Assembly: GCA_036245805.1 (NCBI GenBank)
Contig: BTRK01000002.1
Location: 19,709,067-19,773,066 of the forward strand
Direction of reading: 5' to 3'
Length of the DNA stretch: 64,000 bases
From: Pristionchus mayeri
Taxonomy: Eukaryota; Nematoda; Chromadorea; Rhabditida; Neodiplogasteridae
The first letter of the stretch is position 1; every line of letters begins with the position of its first letter. Below, piece by piece: positions 63,711-64,000 of this stretch. A model generated the notes under the pieces. It saw nothing but the letters and a program-made list of their open reading frames with translations, was not told the origin of the DNA and ran no database searches. A program made the position numbers and the translations under genes.

Positions 63711-64000
63711 GAATGAACAACACTGAAATTAACTTTATATTGTTGAAACCGAGATCACAATGCTAAGTAAAAGATTGAAGATTGCCAATGCGTTTTTAAA
63801 GTTTTACTACCGTATCGGGTAGCTGTGTATTACGAACTAGTTTTTTTTGTTATATATTTGAAAATTGAAAATATTTATAATTATTTGAAAATATTTGTCG
63901 GAAGATTGAGACGTAAAACGGCTTTCTAGAAACATCTCGAGAAATTTTCAAATGTTTTTAATGATATATGGTAAAAATTGACAAGAAAGAGACCACCCAT
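63711..64000. other. Right-edge sequence, 5' of the WD-repeat gene
   Basis: AT-rich DNA that should contain the WD-repeat gene's 5' UTR or promoter. No other feature is recognised. Confidence 0.4.

Overview
Eukaryotic genomic DNA, most probably from a nematode (phylum-level inference). The strongest clue is a complete cuticle-collagen gene (45953-47700): N-terminal hydrophobic helix, basic cleavage site, Gly-X-Y runs and the terminal [10 protein letters not shown] motif. Other clues are a Hook protein ending in a membrane anchor, as in nematode ZYG-12, and polypyrimidine-AG sites directly before several start codons, as expected for spliced-leader addition. Genes are cut into many small exons and many introns are only 38-60 nt, so almost no gene is one open frame. 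All gene models here were spliced by eye; those for phosphoglucomutase, the Nudix hydrolase and the small CxxC membrane protein close perfectly in frame.

Layout. Minus strand, read right to left: PAIP1-like translation factor (24139-29175), MAD1 spindle-checkpoint protein (17864-23258), ZYG-12-like Hook protein (13572-17318), mitochondrial-type CoA Nudix hydrolase (11752-12866), unassigned exons (7640-11310) and a DDHD phospholipase A1 (about 808-6784, ends uncertain). Plus strand: phosphoglucomutase (30194-32664), REXO1-type RNA exonuclease (33218-39318) and acylglycerol kinase (39734-41678). Then a minus-strand PARP-type zinc-finger protein (41996-43499), a small unknown minus ORF (44825-45061), a plus-strand small membrane protein (45195-45708), the minus-strand collagen, a ROR/CAM-1 receptor tyrosine kinase (48349 to about 58943) and a WD-repeat protein (60706-63710).

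No single pathway links these genes, but MAD1 and the Hook/ZYG-12 protein (both mitotic-spindle or nuclear-envelope functions) lie head to tail about 545 bp apart. The PAIP1-like and phosphoglucomutase genes diverge from a roughly 1 kb shared 5' region.

The most unusual content is in the introns. Two related giant fold-back elements of about 1.9 kb, with arms near 0.9 kb, sit in introns of the DDHD and MAD1 genes. A 454-bp hAT-type MITE has a perfect 8-bp target duplication. A mariner-like element with TA duplication lies near 44 kb. Two further hairpins sit in REXO1 introns, and two related 170-bp palindromes lie at 42.3 and 56.2 kb. In the last intron of the WD-repeat gene a Mutator-like fold-back element (10-bp target duplication) has itself been split by an RTE-type LINE carrying a 5' inversion and its own 10-bp target duplication. 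Long poly-G/poly-C tracts and strong purine/pyrimidine strand asymmetry occur throughout.
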